Origin: Carpediemonas membranifera | Taxonomy: Eukaryota; Fornicata | DNA: 64,000 nucleotides | NCBI GenBank assembly: GCA_019828565.1 | Contig: JAHDYR010000007.1 | Location: 682,001 to 746,000 of the forward strand | Reading direction: 5' to 3' | Part shown: positions 19,295 through 29,196 of the stretch, piece after piece | How positions within the stretch are numbered: the first letter of the stretch is position 1 | Layout: every line of letters starts with the position of its first letter | Notes under the pieces: generated by a model | Told to the model about the DNA's origin: nothing | Databases searched by the model: none | The model's input: the letters and a program-made list of their open reading frames with translations, nothing else | Program-made: the position numbers and the translations under genes

Positions 19295-19811
19295 CTATTC
19301 GCCGAAGTTTACCTTTGCTCCCGAAAAATCAAGCTCGGGGTGTGCCGCCTTAAACGCCTCGAATCTTGCTGCATTGCTCTGCTTCTGCTGCTGCTCAACC
19401 ATCATCTTCTCGACCGTAGCCCGCATGGAGGGGTCCAGATCACTCAGCGTAGCCTCCTCGGGGGCAATCTTGGTAGGATCACGCTCCTCCTCGCCTACGA
19501 TGACCGCGGGCCACCAGTGCTGCTTCTTGATCTTCGGGAGGTAGACGCACAGGGACGTGGGACTCTCGAGCGTCCACACCGTCTCGTCAACATCGACTGG
19601 GGAAGAGATGGACGGAATACAAACCTGTGAAGTGAAGCTCGCCATCAATAATGGGCTCTTGGCCCTTGACACCGATCATTAGGTGCTTGGGCTTGATAGC
19701 GAAGGCAATCTGCTTGCTCGAAGCAGGCTCAGGCAATTTGATCTCAATACTGACCTCGTCGAGCGACTGGTCCCAAAAATATCCCTTTCCGACGCCACCG
19801 CGGGATGCCAT
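19295..19811 (-). CDS. NudC-like CS-domain protein (two exons, 162 aa)
   Basis: CS/p23-like domains of NudC proteins act as Hsp90 co-chaperones and in dynein regulation. Exon 1 (19811-19625) encodes GYFWDQSLDEVSIEIKLPEP and KHLMIGVKGQEPIIDGEL. Exon 2 (19596-19295) gives VDVDETVWTLES and KKQHWWPAVIVGE, matching the NudC pattern (W.q....v.i.i.lp, G..pii.Gel...v...e..W.i). A short C-terminal tail (MRATVEKMMVEQQQKQ) is typical of NudC. A 28-nt intron separates the exons. I use the ATG at 19811 because the upstream frame has only TTG. Confidence 0.85.
19597..19624 (-). other. Spliceosomal mini-intron (28 nt) in NudC-like gene
   Basis: Begins GTTTGT and ends CTTCCCCAG. It is the one intron here without an A in the branch-point-like position. 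Removal joins GELHFT to VDVDETVW. Confidence 0.82.
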
Positions 19812-19949
19812 TGCGTCAAACAATCGTGTCAATGTCAGGGTTCGTTGAACTCATCATCAGAGAGCCACCCAGCCTGCTCCAGGCAGACCAGAGGCTGTCA
19901 ACCGTCATGCCTTTCTGACTGAGCTCGCCAGCGTCGCAGAATTTGCAGT

Positions 19950-19957
19950 GCAGTTTA
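19950..19957 (+). promoter_or_regulatory. GCAGTTTA motif
   Basis: Lies 41 nt before the ATG at 19998. Confidence 0.35.
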
Positions 19958-19997
19958 TGCCCCAAGTATTTCCGCCTGCGCATTTGACGGTATTGCG

Positions 19998-20525
19998 ATG
20001 GCCAAATCCGATTCTGAGAATGAAATCGAAAACATAGCTGATATGGGGCTTAATGTGCATGTCGAGGACTTCGACGATGACTTCTGGGAAGAAATTGTCG
20101 ATCACTACCGCGAAAAGCTCCATCAGCACGACGAGAAGGTCGAAAGAATGAAGGAAAAGAAGGAAAAGGCTGATGAGAAGGAGAGGATCAAGAAGGAGAA
20201 GGCCGAGGCTCGTGCTGCCAAGGCCTCCGCCAAACAAGCAAAGGAGGACGCCAAGGAGGCCAAGAAGAAGAAAGCCATGGAAGAAGTGGCGCCAGTAGAC
20301 ACCGATTCTGGTGACGAGACCGCATCTGACACGGACGACGAGGTACCTGAGGCCCGGGACCTCAACATCGACCCCGAGCTTCGGCGGATGCTCCTCAATC
20401 AGATTGGGGTGATCAACAAGTACGCCGCCAAGCTCAAGAATGTCAAGAGACTCGACAAGACGGCCAGAGATGCGGCCCTGAAGCTCTCGATTTCCGCTCA
20501 GCAGCTTGAAGCTACGCTGATCTAA
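19998..20525 (+). CDS. Lys/Glu-rich coiled-coil protein (175 aa)
   Basis: An acidic N-terminal patch (VEDFDDDFWEEIVDHYREKL) is followed by ~70 residues of Lys/Glu/Ala heptads (EKKEKADEKERIKKEKAEAR), then an acidic Ser/Asp segment and a helical C-terminus (ELRRMLLNQIGVINKYAAKL). No family-specific motif is recognised. The layout would fit a cytoskeletal or ribosome-associated scaffold, but that is a guess. Confidence 0.65.
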   Translation: MAKSDSENEIENIADMGLNVHVEDFDDDFWEEIVDHYREKLHQHDEKVERMKEKKEKADEKERIKKEKAEARAAKASAKQAKEDAKEAKKKKAMEEVAPVDTDSGDETASDTDDEVPEARDLNIDPELRRMLLNQIGVINKYAAKLKNVKRLDKTARDAALKLSISAQQLEATLI

Positions 20526-20630
20526 ACGTTTTATCACTGTGTATTGGGCTACAGCAAGCTCCGTTCCACGCTAGCGTAGTCTGGTCCTGCGGCCGACTGC
20601 TGCTGTTGTCAGTCTATCGGCAATACTGCG

Positions 20631-22010
20631 ATGAACGCCAGACCGGAGCCCTTCTCAGACGCCCTCTTGGCGTCATATCGCTTTCGATCTGTGTTCAAAC
20701 GGTACAAATTCCACATTCTGTTTGCCGTAGCGATCGCCCTACTCTTTTCCGTTGCAGCAATCGTCGTCATCAAGCAAATGGGCTGTACCGACCCCGATCC
20801 AACGTTCCCAAGGGGCATGACGTACTCTGAGTACCAGTCCCATATCGTTTCCTACGCGTCAATTCCCGCATACAACAAAACAGCGACGCCCAAGGTTGCC
20901 TTCTCCGTCCTTGGATGCAAAGCACTGATGCTGAAGCGCTACCCGTACTTCACCAAGCCCTGGGCCACCTCATCCCCTGGTCCCGTGTACATGAACACCG
21001 ATCTAGACACACCCGAGCTCCGCACCCTCGTGGAACGCGACGGGCTCGGCATCGTCACCATGTCGGGCGAGCCCTCCCCCCACCGCCGGTTCTACTTCAT
21101 GACTCTTGACCTTTACGAGAGGGAGCCCGACGCGGACTGGTATGTTATGGTCGACGACGATTGTGTCTTGTTCATTGACAATCTCATGAATCTATTATCC
21201 GATCTGGACCCTCACCAGCCGATGTACATAGGCGGTGCCAGTGAGAACACCATTGCGGTGGGCAGACACGGATGGATGGCCTTCGGCGGGGGCGGCGCCG
21301 TGCTCTCGAAGGCCGCCATGCAGCGCCTCTCCCAACTAGGGCCGATGGACTGCATGCTCGACCACCTCGACGTGTTCGGGGGCGACGAGAAGCTCTCCAT
21401 GTGCGTGTTCGACGCCCGGGTCCCGTTTACTCCGGTCGCCGGCTTCCACCAGATGGACATCAAGGGCGACGCCTCAGGGTTCATTGAAGGCGTGGTGTCA
21501 CAGTCCATCCCTATCAGCATGCATCACTTCGGGGCATTGGATCAGATGTACCCGCATATGTCGAATTCGGAAGCCGCAGTTGTTCTTGAGACATCCTCGA
21601 TGGGATCTAATCTGTTCCGGCGCGCAGTCGGCCATCTGCCGCTGCTTATCAACGGTTCTGAGGTTAATGTCACCATCTCTGTGGTCAATGGGTTTAGAGT
21701 CAAGCTCTGGCCCCAGTTTGATTATCTCTCGAAGTTTGCCCGTGTCGAGCACACCTGGTCGAGCTGGTACAGGGCGTCTGTGGGGTCTGGAGCGATGGAG
21801 AGCATGTCTCTGAGGCCTGCGGAGCCCAAAGGGTCGTACCAGTCCTATACCTGGACCAAGGAGGGTGTTTATGAGGCCGACGGCGACCTGTTCGGGATCA
21901 CGGGCGTGTCCGTCCGCGAGGGGCAGTGCGGCGGGTGGTCCGTGTGCGACGGCGTGGTGACCAGGAGCGTGCTGAGCATCATGGTCGACTGGGACTCCGT
22001 CACTGTTTGA
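20631..22010 (+). CDS. Type II membrane glycosyltransferase, GT31 (Fringe/DUF604-like)
   Basis: 459 aa: a short cytosolic N-terminus, one transmembrane segment (FHILFAVAIALLFSVAAIVVI, residues ~27-47) and a luminal catalytic domain. The DxD metal-binding motif appears as ADWYVMVDDDCVLF. The Fringe-type segments FGGGGAVLSKAAMQRL and FGGDEKLSMCVF follow with the expected spacing. These enzymes add sugars such as GlcNAc or Gal to glycoproteins in the Golgi. The acceptor cannot be read from sequence. The last ~130 residues lie outside the catalytic core. Confidence 0.82.
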   Translation: MNARPEPFSDALLASYRFRSVFKRYKFHILFAVAIALLFSVAAIVVIKQMGCTDPDPTFPRGMTYSEYQSHIVSYASIPAYNKTATPKVAFSVLGCKALMLKRYPYFTKPWATSSPGPVYMNTDLDTPELRTLVERDGLGIVTMSGEPSPHRRFYFMTLDLYEREPDADWYVMVDDDCVLFIDNLMNLLSDLDPHQPMYIGGASENTIAVGRHGWMAFGGGGAVLSKAAMQRLSQLGPMDCMLDHLDVFGGDEKLSMCVFDARVPFTPVAGFHQMDIKGDASGFIEGVVSQSIPISMHHFGALDQMYPHMSNSEAAVVLETSSMGSNLFRRAVGHLPLLINGSEVNVTISVVNGFRVKLWPQFDYLSKFARVEHTWSSWYRASVGSGAMESMSLRPAEPKGSYQSYTWTKEGVYEADGDLFGITGVSVREGQCGGWSVCDGVVTRSVLSIMVDWDSVTV

Positions 22011-22321
22011 TCCTTTCATTTTCGGACGATACCTATGCAGCTGATGTCTTGTCCTGTGATAAATCCCGCTCTCAGTGCCAGATGCATCCCGATGAGGCGA
22101 AGAAGCGCTCTATCGATGTCAGCCCTGAGTGAGCAGTGCATCCTCTGTGGACAATGCCCGCCGTACCAACGGATGATCCCTGGGGGTATGGCGCCATATG
22201 GCCCACTGATCCCTTTGTATTAGTCGAGTTGATGTTGAGTCGAGCGGCGACTCGAAGTTGACTCAAGCGCCCTGGTCAAGAGGAGTCAACACCACTTCTG
22301 TCAAGCTTTTCACAGCAACGC
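22011..22321. other. Intergenic stretch, no gene
   Basis: Separates the glycosyltransferase from the dipeptidase in the same direction. Nothing coding is supported. Confidence 0.5.
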
Positions 22322-22357
22322 ATGTACAATCTCGCTCATTTACACAGGTCACAAGCC

Positions 22358-23921
22358 ATGTATGTCTTTATAACACGATTGCTGCCTTTTATACAGGTCT
22401 CTTAACCTTCTTACCACTGATGCCGCTAAGAACGTCCTCAAGCAGCTCTCCGAGCTCAAGGAGTCCAAGGACTACAACCAGACCGTTTGGGAGATTTTCC
22501 TCGGCCTCGTTGAGACCCCCCGTCCCAGCTACCACCACACTGCTGTCGTCGAGTTCTGCAAGAAGTTCGCCGCCGACCACAAGCTCGAGTGCCGCGTTGA
22601 TGAGGCCGACAACGTCTGCATCACCATCCCCGCCACCCCCGGCTACGAGAACGTCCCCGTCATCGGCCTCCAGGGTCACAGCGACATTGTCGGCGTCGCC
22701 GAGTCGGGCTTCACCCACAACTTCAAGACCGACCCCCTCGTCCCCCGCATCCACGACATGGAGGGCGAGAAGTGGGTGAGCGCCACCAACACCTCTCTCG
22801 GTGCTGACAACGGTATCGCCGTTGCCGCCGGCCTCGCCATCGCTCTCGAGAAGGACCTCAAGCACGGCCCCCTCGAGCTCCTGATCACCTCTGACGAGGA
22901 GGTCGGCCTCCTCGGCGCCGCTGCCCTCAAGGACGGCTTCATCAAGTCCGTGTTCGTGCTCAATCTCGACTCCGAGGAGGAGCTCGCCATCTGCGTCGGC
23001 TGCGCTGGCGGTTTCGTCAACCACTTCCACCTCCCCATCACCCGCGAGGCCCACAAGGGCGAGCTCGTCGGCATGAAGCTGTGGAACCTCACCGGCGGCC
23101 ACACGGGCGTCGACATCCCCCTTGGCCGCGGCAACGCCCTGCTGCTGTCCGCCCGCATCCTCAAGGCCTGCCTCCCTGAGGGCGGCCGCGTTGTCGCCGT
23201 TAACGGTGGCCAGGCCCACAACGCCGTGCCTCGCGAGATCGTCTCCACTGTCTCGCTCCCCGCCGGCACCAAGGCCGAGTTCGTCAAGAAGGTCGAGGCC
23301 CTCGTCGACGTTATCCGCGAGGAGTTCCGCAAGACCGACCCCGAGATCAAGCTCGACTGGGTCGACGCCGAGAAGATGACTCCCATGTCCGCCGAGTCCA
23401 CCGCCAAGTTCCTCAACTTTGCCCTTCAGCTCCCCTTCCGCGTCTACCGCATGAGCCAGGCTGTCGACGACCTCGTCCAGACCTCCTACGCGATCACGAT
23501 CTCCGAGTCCAAGGAGACGGAGGTCGTCTTCACCGGGTCCGCCCGCTCTGACTCCAAGGACCAGCTCGACGCCGTCTACAACGAGCTCTGCGGCCTCTGC
23601 GCCCTTGCTGGCGTCGCTGCCCCCGAGCGTGAGGATGAGTACCCCGGCTGGCCCGCCAACGCCGACTCATACCTCCTCAAGGTTGCCGAAAAGAAGCACG
23701 TTGATGTGGTCGGCAAGAAGGCCGCTGTGTATGCTATTCACGCCGGTTTAGAGTGTGGGCTTCTTTTGAGCAACTGCCCTTGTGTCAGGGATGCTGTCTC
23801 GATCGGCCCAGAGATCCGGTCACCCCACAGCCCCTCTGAGCGCCTGATGATCCGCACCGTCGGCCCGTTCTACGAGTTCGTCAAGGCCACCATCGAGACG
23901 ATCGCTGAGGAGAAGAAGTAA
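22358..23921 (+). CDS. pepD: Aminoacyl-histidine dipeptidase (PepD-like, M20 family), two exons
   Basis: A zinc metallopeptidase that hydrolyses Xaa-His and other dipeptides. Exon 1 ends at 22359 and exon 2 starts at 22397. Splicing a 37-nt intron gives AT/G, so the start codon itself is split and the product begins MSLNLLTTDAAKNVLKQL (508 aa). Metal-binding segments are visible: LQGHSDIV, SLGADNGIAVAAG, TSDEEVGLLGA and NLDSEEE, then GGHTGVDIP and the C-terminal IHAGLECG. An in-frame upstream ATG at 22322 would add 12 residues (MYNLAHLHRSQA) and place the intron inside codon 13; bacterial PepD N-termini favour the shorter form. The 3' end lies in the first unit of a 291-bp tandem array. Confidence 0.92.
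22360..22396 (+). other. Spliceosomal mini-intron (37 nt) splitting the ATG of pepD
   Basis: Begins GTATGTC and ends CCTTTTATACAG, between AT (22358-22359) and G (22397). Exon 2 has no other in-frame ATG before ~22758, which is well inside the catalytic domain, so this intron is needed to supply a start. Confidence 0.85.
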
Positions 23922-25084
23922 ACGTATTGCGTTCGTTCGTTCCTTGGTCAAATCCGGCAAATCGCAAATGTGACCGAGCACCGGGCGGGCAGGCTGTGTA
24001 CAGCCACTGTTCCCGTCGACGTCGATCCACGGATAGTATGCTGGCGTGGGCTTCTTTTGAGCAACTGCCCTTGTGTCAGGGATGCTGTCTCGATCGGCCC
24101 AGAGATCCGGTCACCCCACAGCCCCTCTGAGCGCCTGATGATCCGCACCGTCGGCCCGTTCTACGAGTTCGTCAAGGCCACCATCGAGACGATCGCTGAG
24201 GAGAAGAAGTAAACGTATTGCGTTCGTTCGTTCCTTGGTCAAATCCGGCAAATCACAAATGTGACCGAGCACCGGGCGGGCAGGCTGTGTACAGCCACTG
24301 TTCCCGTCGACGTCGATCCACGGATAGTATGCTGGCGTGGGCTTCTTTTGAGCAACTGCCCTTGTGTCAGGGATGCTGTCTCGATCGGCCCAGAGATCCG
24401 GTCACCCCACAGCCCCTCTGAGCGCCTGATGATCCGCACCGTCGGCCCGTTCTACGAGTTCGTCAAGGCCACCATCGAGACGATCGCTGAGGAGAAGAAG
24501 TAAACGTATTGCGTTCGTTCGTTCCTTGGTCAAATCCGGCAAATCACAAATGTGACCGAGCACCGGGCGGGCAGGCTGTGTACAGCCACTGTTCCCGTCG
24601 ACGTCGATCCACGGATAGTATGCTGGCGTGGGCTTCTTTTGAGCAACTGCCCTTGTGTCAGGGATGCTGTCTCGATCGGCCCAGAGATCCGGTCACCCCA
24701 CAGCCCCTCTGAGCGCCTGATGATCCGCACCGTCGGCCCGTTCTACGAGTTCGTCAAGGCCACCATCGAGACGATCGCTGAGGAGAAGAAGTAAACGTAT
24801 TGCGTTCGTTCGTTCCTTGGTCAAATCCGGCAAATCACAAATGTGACCGAGCACCGGGCGGGCAGGCTGTGTACAGCCACTGTTCCCGTCGACGTCGATC
24901 CACGGATAGTATGCTGGCGTGGGCTTCTTTTGAGCAACTGCCCTTGTGTCAGGGATGCTGTCTCGATCGGCCCAGAGATCCGGTCACCCCACAGCCCCTC
25001 TGAGCGCCTGATGATCCGCACCGTCGGCCCGTTCTACGAGTTCGTCAAGGCCACCATCGAGACGATCGCTGAGGAGAAGAAGTA
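23755..25084 (+). repeat. 291-bp tandem repeat, about 4.6 copies
   Basis: Unit starts are at 23755, 24046, 24337, 24628 and 24919. Each unit contains the last ~55 codons of pepD (from GLLLSNCPCVRD to IAEEKK-stop) plus ~125 bp of 3' flank. Copies look identical except one G/A difference in the first flank (CAAATCGCAAATG against CAAATCACAAATG). The last copy ends at GAAGAAGTA and changes to unrelated sequence. Copies 2-5 each carry an 80-codon frame that starts in the flank, but only unit 1 belongs to a complete gene. Confidence 0.97.
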
Positions 25085-25198
25085 CCCCGTGGATACTAAA
25101 ACCATCCATGTGACTTCTGGTGGGGGAGAATTCCTCATGCCATCCCCCAAAACCTGTCCGAGAGACCCAGTTTAAACGATTCAACGCACTCTCTCGCC

Positions 25199-25997
25199 TC
25201 ACCTCCGGCCCCGCCTGCCGCCTGCCCGCCGATACCCATCGCCGTACCCTCTCTCGGCATACCTCGGCTCGTACCCGACCAGCCGACGCCGGATCTCCTC
25301 AAAGCACCGGTGCATACGTCCGGCATAGTGGTCTGCTAGCCTCCGTTGAGTGTCTGCCACGCTCATCATGGCGCTGCAAGTCGAGCAAACCCTGATCTTG
25401 TGGGCCAAGTCCCTGTCATAAATAACACCCTCGTCGTTCAACTCGGCCTGGACATTGGTAATAGCATCGTTCTCGATCGCCTGTCTGGATTTTTGGGCCT
25501 GCTCATGGTCGAGTCGCCTTGCCTCGATGTCTGCCTCTGGGAGCTCCTGGCGACGGGCGGCCTCAAGTACCTGGCGTGCTTCTGTGATAGCCCGGTCCGC
25601 CTCCTCCAGCTTGGCAACATCTGCAGCCTTGAACTCGACCTTAAGAGCCTTCTCGACACGGTCAGAGAGCTGCTTGTTGATCCGATCATCGCATTTCCGG
25701 CGAAGGCAGTATAAGTGGTACATAAATGAGCCCTGTGTGTGGCGTTTGTCCGGGTTATCGTCGCTGACAGCCTCAAACTGGGCACGGAGCCGGTCAGAAT
25801 GTACCTTTCCGCAGTCACCAATGTCCATGCGCTTGGTAAGGGGAGATGGGGAGACATACAGTGTTTCTAAGCTGCTCATTTGGACAAAGACCACAGAGAT
25901 AGTTCTTGCAGACCCTGTGATCGCGCCAATCGGTGGGAAGGTTTCTTTCGTCCTGTCCCAGGTGTGATTCGAACATTTCCTCCAGCCTCATCTTCAT
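25199..25997 (-). CDS. LUC7-like U1 snRNP protein (two exons, 256 aa)
   Basis: LUC7 proteins help U1 snRNP select 5' splice sites. Exon 1 (25997-25860) encodes MKMRLEEMFESHLGQDERN and DHRVCKNYLCGLCPNEQL. Exon 2 (25831-25199) gives MDIGDCGKVHSDRLRAQFE, completing the first CCCH zinc finger, and later the second finger (IRVCSTCSAMMS...RLADHYAGRMH). A helical region rich in Glu, Ala and Arg lies between them. The C-terminus is Arg/Gly/Tyr-rich, a short counterpart of the RS tail. The gene is divergent from the LOTUS-like gene at 26239. The start is the first ATG before MRLEEM; the frame is open further upstream but without conserved sequence. Confidence 0.9.
25832..25859 (-). other. Spliceosomal mini-intron (28 nt) in LUC7-like gene
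   Basis: Begins GTATGT and ends CCTTACCAAG. Removal joins CPNEQLRNT to RMDIGDCGKVH, restoring the zinc finger. Confidence 0.88.
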
Positions 25998-26238
25998 ATA
26001 CTGAACTCCATTGTTGCTGGACTGGTGACCGACCGGCTTGGGACGGTCGTTAGCGCGTTTAGCCCGCTTTCGAAACATTGAGCAGGTTATGCCAAGATCC
26101 GTTGGCTCACATTTTGCACGGAAAAACTCGGCAGGTGCCGATTGAGTGTGATCAAGGATCAGGTGGTGTCTTCTAGGTCTCCCGCATGACCTTGAAAAAA
26201 CGCTTCGTTTTTTTGACAGGATCGACACAAAAAGCCAT

Positions 26239-28011
26239 ATGGCGGATATTCCGACCGGTTTTGAGCGTGACTATGATGCAAATAGCTCTTCTAACATGAA
26301 TAGATATGATCCGCTGTACGGTGGCTTTTCTGTCCGCGAAGAGCCCGATGTCCGCGCTCCTCTCTTCGATCTGAGCATGTCCGCCGCTACCATGAGCCAA
26401 GGAATGGTTCAACCAAATGTAGGATTTGTTCCCCATGATCAAATGGCCTCCAACGTCGACTATGCGGCGTGGAGTGCCGTTGGGGCAATGCATCCCGCGC
26501 ACATGGGCGCCCACCCGCCAGGTCACGCGCCCAACGGCCCCTACCAGCCCCCGGCAGTCAAGCAGCTTACAAAGACGCCACAGGACTTCCTCGACTCAGA
26601 CGATCTCTATGCGCGGATTACGGCGTTGCTATCGCTCGCACTGGCGGAAAACCACACCTCGCAGCCCCTGTACAACATGAAGTTCTTTGAATTCATCAAA
26701 AAGAACCACAAGGACCTCCAGAACACGCTGAAGCTTCTCGGGTTCGACACGCTAAAGGCCTTCCTCGACTCTGCGATCGACCGGGGCTACATCACACGCC
26801 ACAAGGTCGACTCGCAGTGGCATTACGGCATCGGGCCCGTCGGTCACGGTCTCTACACTGGGGCGACCAAGACGAAGCCCACGCGGGCAAAGGCGAAGTC
26901 TGGGGAGAAGCGCGACCGGGTCGACGTCACCCAGTCGGCCCCCATGAACCTGGGCATCGCCAGGGACAAGACAGACTCGGTCCTCAAGCACCGGGCCCCC
27001 GTCCGCGTCCCCGACAAGAGCGCCATGGTCCTGGCTCGCAATGACCCCGCCTTCAGCCCTCTGTTCAAGGCGTTCGAGATGATGCGCAGCCAGGGTAAGC
27101 TTGAGCCGGACGGGTCGGTGGACCGGGGTCGGCTGGCCGACATACTGCAGGAGTTGTCGCCGGACTTTGGAGGGACGGGCATTTTAAGGTTCAAAGACTA
27201 CGTCGACCTGGCAGCCCGCAGCAACCTCGTGCGGTGTACGACTACTGTCGACAACTCCTCCTCGGTCCAGCACAACATCTCGCTCCTGGTGACTGAAGAA
27301 CCACAGGCTGAACCCGACCTGTCGATCCCCGAGCCGTATCACTCGCTCGTGTCGACCATCGGCACCCTGATGGGCCACGCGAACACAGTCAACGGCCGGG
27401 TGCGGCGCTGCCTTCTCGGGGCGAAGATTCGGCAGGTGGACCCCCGCTTCTTGGTCAAGTCTGGCGCGCCGACGTTCAAGGCGTTCGTCGACGCCGCTAT
27501 TGAGTCCGGTATCATCATTGGCGGCGGCATGGGCGTAGAGTCGTGGGTTTCGATGCTCGGGTCAGGGGCCGACACGGTCAACGACGAGAAAGAGGGCGAG
27601 ATTATCGCCGAAGACTCCAGCGGCACCGATGAGAACGAGGCGACCGCTGACGCCAAGGACGAGCGGGGCGAGCCGGAGACGGCCGGGGAGGGTGCTGAGA
27701 CGCCCGCCCCCGCCCAGCCCCGGCCCGCGGCGTCCGACCAGAGCCAGCCCCGGCCGTCGGGCTCAACCAGTCTTCCCTGGGGGCTGCCAGACCTCAACAT
27801 TAACATTGACACCGTCAATGCATTCATCGCTCGACTCCAGAACATGGACTCGACGCAGTCCGTGACGGGACTTGTGGGGGGGTGCATCGCCATCCTCATA
27901 CTGCAATCCCCGTCCGTGATCGCGATCGGGCTCCTCATAGCAGTGCTTCTTGTGCTGTTGAAGCAGCAGGGCTTCAGGGTCAGGATCGAGCGGGTCGAAC
28001 GGGAGGGCTGA
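26239..28011 (+). CDS. LOTUS/OST-HTH-like protein with C-terminal membrane anchor (590 aa)
   Basis: After a disordered N-terminus (~110 residues) come three similar helical modules: residues ~125-200 (FDTLKAFLDSAIDRGYI), ~275-350 (GRLADILQELSPDF then LRFKDYVDLAARSNLV), and ~370-440 (CLLGAKIRQVDPRF then PTFKAFVDAAIESGIII). The pattern (helix, 'L...l..ldp.F', 'f..fv..A...giv') resembles OST-HTH/LOTUS winged-helix domains, which bind RNA (G-quadruplexes) or Vasa-type helicases. An acidic and Pro-rich linker precedes a hydrophobic segment near the end (IAILILQSPSVIAIGLLIAVLLVLL) and a basic tail, so it is probably tail-anchored. The domain call is by pattern only. Confidence 0.5.
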   Translation: MADIPTGFERDYDANSSSNMNRYDPLYGGFSVREEPDVRAPLFDLSMSAATMSQGMVQPNVGFVPHDQMASNVDYAAWSAVGAMHPAHMGAHPPGHAPNGPYQPPAVKQLTKTPQDFLDSDDLYARITALLSLALAENHTSQPLYNMKFFEFIKKNHKDLQNTLKLLGFDTLKAFLDSAIDRGYITRHKVDSQWHYGIGPVGHGLYTGATKTKPTRAKAKSGEKRDRVDVTQSAPMNLGIARDKTDSVLKHRAPVRVPDKSAMVLARNDPAFSPLFKAFEMMRSQGKLEPDGSVDRGRLADILQELSPDFGGTGILRFKDYVDLAARSNLVRCTTTVDNSSSVQHNISLLVTEEPQAEPDLSIPEPYHSLVSTIGTLMGHANTVNGRVRRCLLGAKIRQVDPRFLVKSGAPTFKAFVDAAIESGIIIGGGMGVESWVSMLGSGADTVNDEKEGEIIAEDSSGTDENEATADAKDERGEPETAGEGAETPAPAQPRPAASDQSQPRPSGSTSLPWGLPDLNINIDTVNAFIARLQNMDSTQSVTGLVGGCIAILILQSPSVIAIGLLIAVLLVLLKQQGFRVRIERVEREG

Positions 28012-28119
28012 GGCTCGGTAAATTATCAGCATAGCCGGGGCTGTAGACTGGTGGCCACCAGCGGCGCTCTCCACGCCCAGTAGACACCAGGCAGCAGTAT
28101 AATTCGCATTTACAGTACA

Positions 28120-28887
28120 TTACTCGAAGATAAAAGAGTCCATCGCCAGAACTCGGCCGGTGTAGCCGTCGCACAGCTGCCGCGCAGTGTAGTCCTCGCC
28201 CGCCGCTCCGACAGCAACGAGCAGCGGCAGGAAGTGATCGGGCGTGGGGTGGGCCTGCATGGCGTGCGGCGCCTTCGTCCAACCCGCGAGGTCGTCGACG
28301 GCGCCGCGCATGATACGGTCGCGCGTCCAGTTGCGGAATGCTTTGGCAGGGCGGGCGTCCTCGACGCCGTACATGTAGTCGCGCAGGTTGTGCGTCATGT
28401 GGCCGGAGCCGACGACCAGCACACCCTGCTCACGGAGAAGCTGCAGCGCGCGGCCGAGCTTGATGTGGTGGGCGCCGTCCATGCGAGGCTGGACCGAGAG
28501 CTCGATGACAGGGATGTCTGCGTTCGGATACATCCAGCGAAGCGGCACCCACGCACCATGGTCGATGCCGCGGTCCTCGTCGACGACGGCCTTGATGCCT
28601 GTGTCGTGCAGGGTCTTGGCGATGTCCGCAGCGAGGCCGGGGTTGCCCTTGGCGGGATACTGCAGGCGGTAGAGCTCGGGGGGGAAGCCGTAGAAGTCGT
28701 GGATCGTCTCGGGCGCCGCGCTGCCGGTGAGCGACGGGATCGCGGTCTCCCAGTGGGCACTGACCGCGAGAATGGCGAGTGGCACCGGAAACTTCGCCAT
28801 GGCGGTTGCCCAGGCGTCGGTCCACTCGTTGTGCTCCACGGCAAACATCGGGGAACCGTGGGAGAAGAAAAAGACAGGGAATTTCAT
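28120..28887 (-). CDS. LigB-type extradiol ring-cleavage dioxygenase (DODA/YgiD-like)
   Basis: 255 aa, close to the usual ~260. The catalytic-domain motifs include the N-terminal FSHGSPMFAV, ILAVSAHWET (metal-ligand His), DRGIDHGAWVPLRWMYPNA (conserved DHG.W.pl), VVGSGHMTHNLRD and TPDHFLPLLVAVGAAG. Such enzymes cleave DOPA or other catechols at the 4,5-position with Fe(II) or Zn(II) and O2. An O2-dependent enzyme is odd if the host is an anaerobe; it may act on another substrate or serve in detoxification. The sequence looks bacterial-like and lacks introns, so lateral transfer is plausible. It is transcribed toward the LOTUS-like gene (convergent). Confidence 0.9.
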   Translation of the reverse strand: MKFPVFFFSHGSPMFAVEHNEWTDAWATAMAKFPVPLAILAVSAHWETAIPSLTGSAAPETIHDFYGFPPELYRLQYPAKGNPGLAADIAKTLHDTGIKAVVDEDRGIDHGAWVPLRWMYPNADIPVIELSVQPRMDGAHHIKLGRALQLLREQGVLVVGSGHMTHNLRDYMYGVEDARPAKAFRNWTRDRIMRGAVDDLAGWTKAPHAMQAHPTPDHFLPLLVAVGAAGEDYTARQLCDGYTGRVLAMDSFIFE

Positions 28888-29196
28888 GTTTTGCTAACTG
28901 CTGTACAAGTGAACATCGAGGCAGCTTCCCGCGGCAGCTTGGAAACAGTGACCCATGCGTTTGTGACATAAACTGCACAGTGTCGATTTGGGCGATTTCG
29001 GCATATATAGTGGTAGCTCGTCATTTGCATGTACTCAGCAGTGGTGATCGCTCGGCTCTAATCCGGCTGGCGGCCATGTATCGACGGTGGAACAGATCGA
29101 CCGAAGACCCTTGTATGCAGCCGGACAACACTAAGCGCTGCCTGTCCACGCACACCGCCCCCACCATGGTTCATATCAAGCTTTATAACTACACAT
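28888..29196. other. Intergenic stretch, no gene
   Basis: Lies upstream of the dioxygenase and downstream of the RME-8-like gene. No coding or RNA signal was seen. Confidence 0.5.

Noticed and set aside
23755-25084. 291-bp array considered as CRISPR-like
   Set aside because: Units are long and contain coding sequence, there are no unique spacers, and the host is eukaryotic.
25960-25985. GATTCGAAC-like tRNA B-box match
   Set aside because: It lies beside the LUC7 start, and no A box or acceptor stem can be folded around it.
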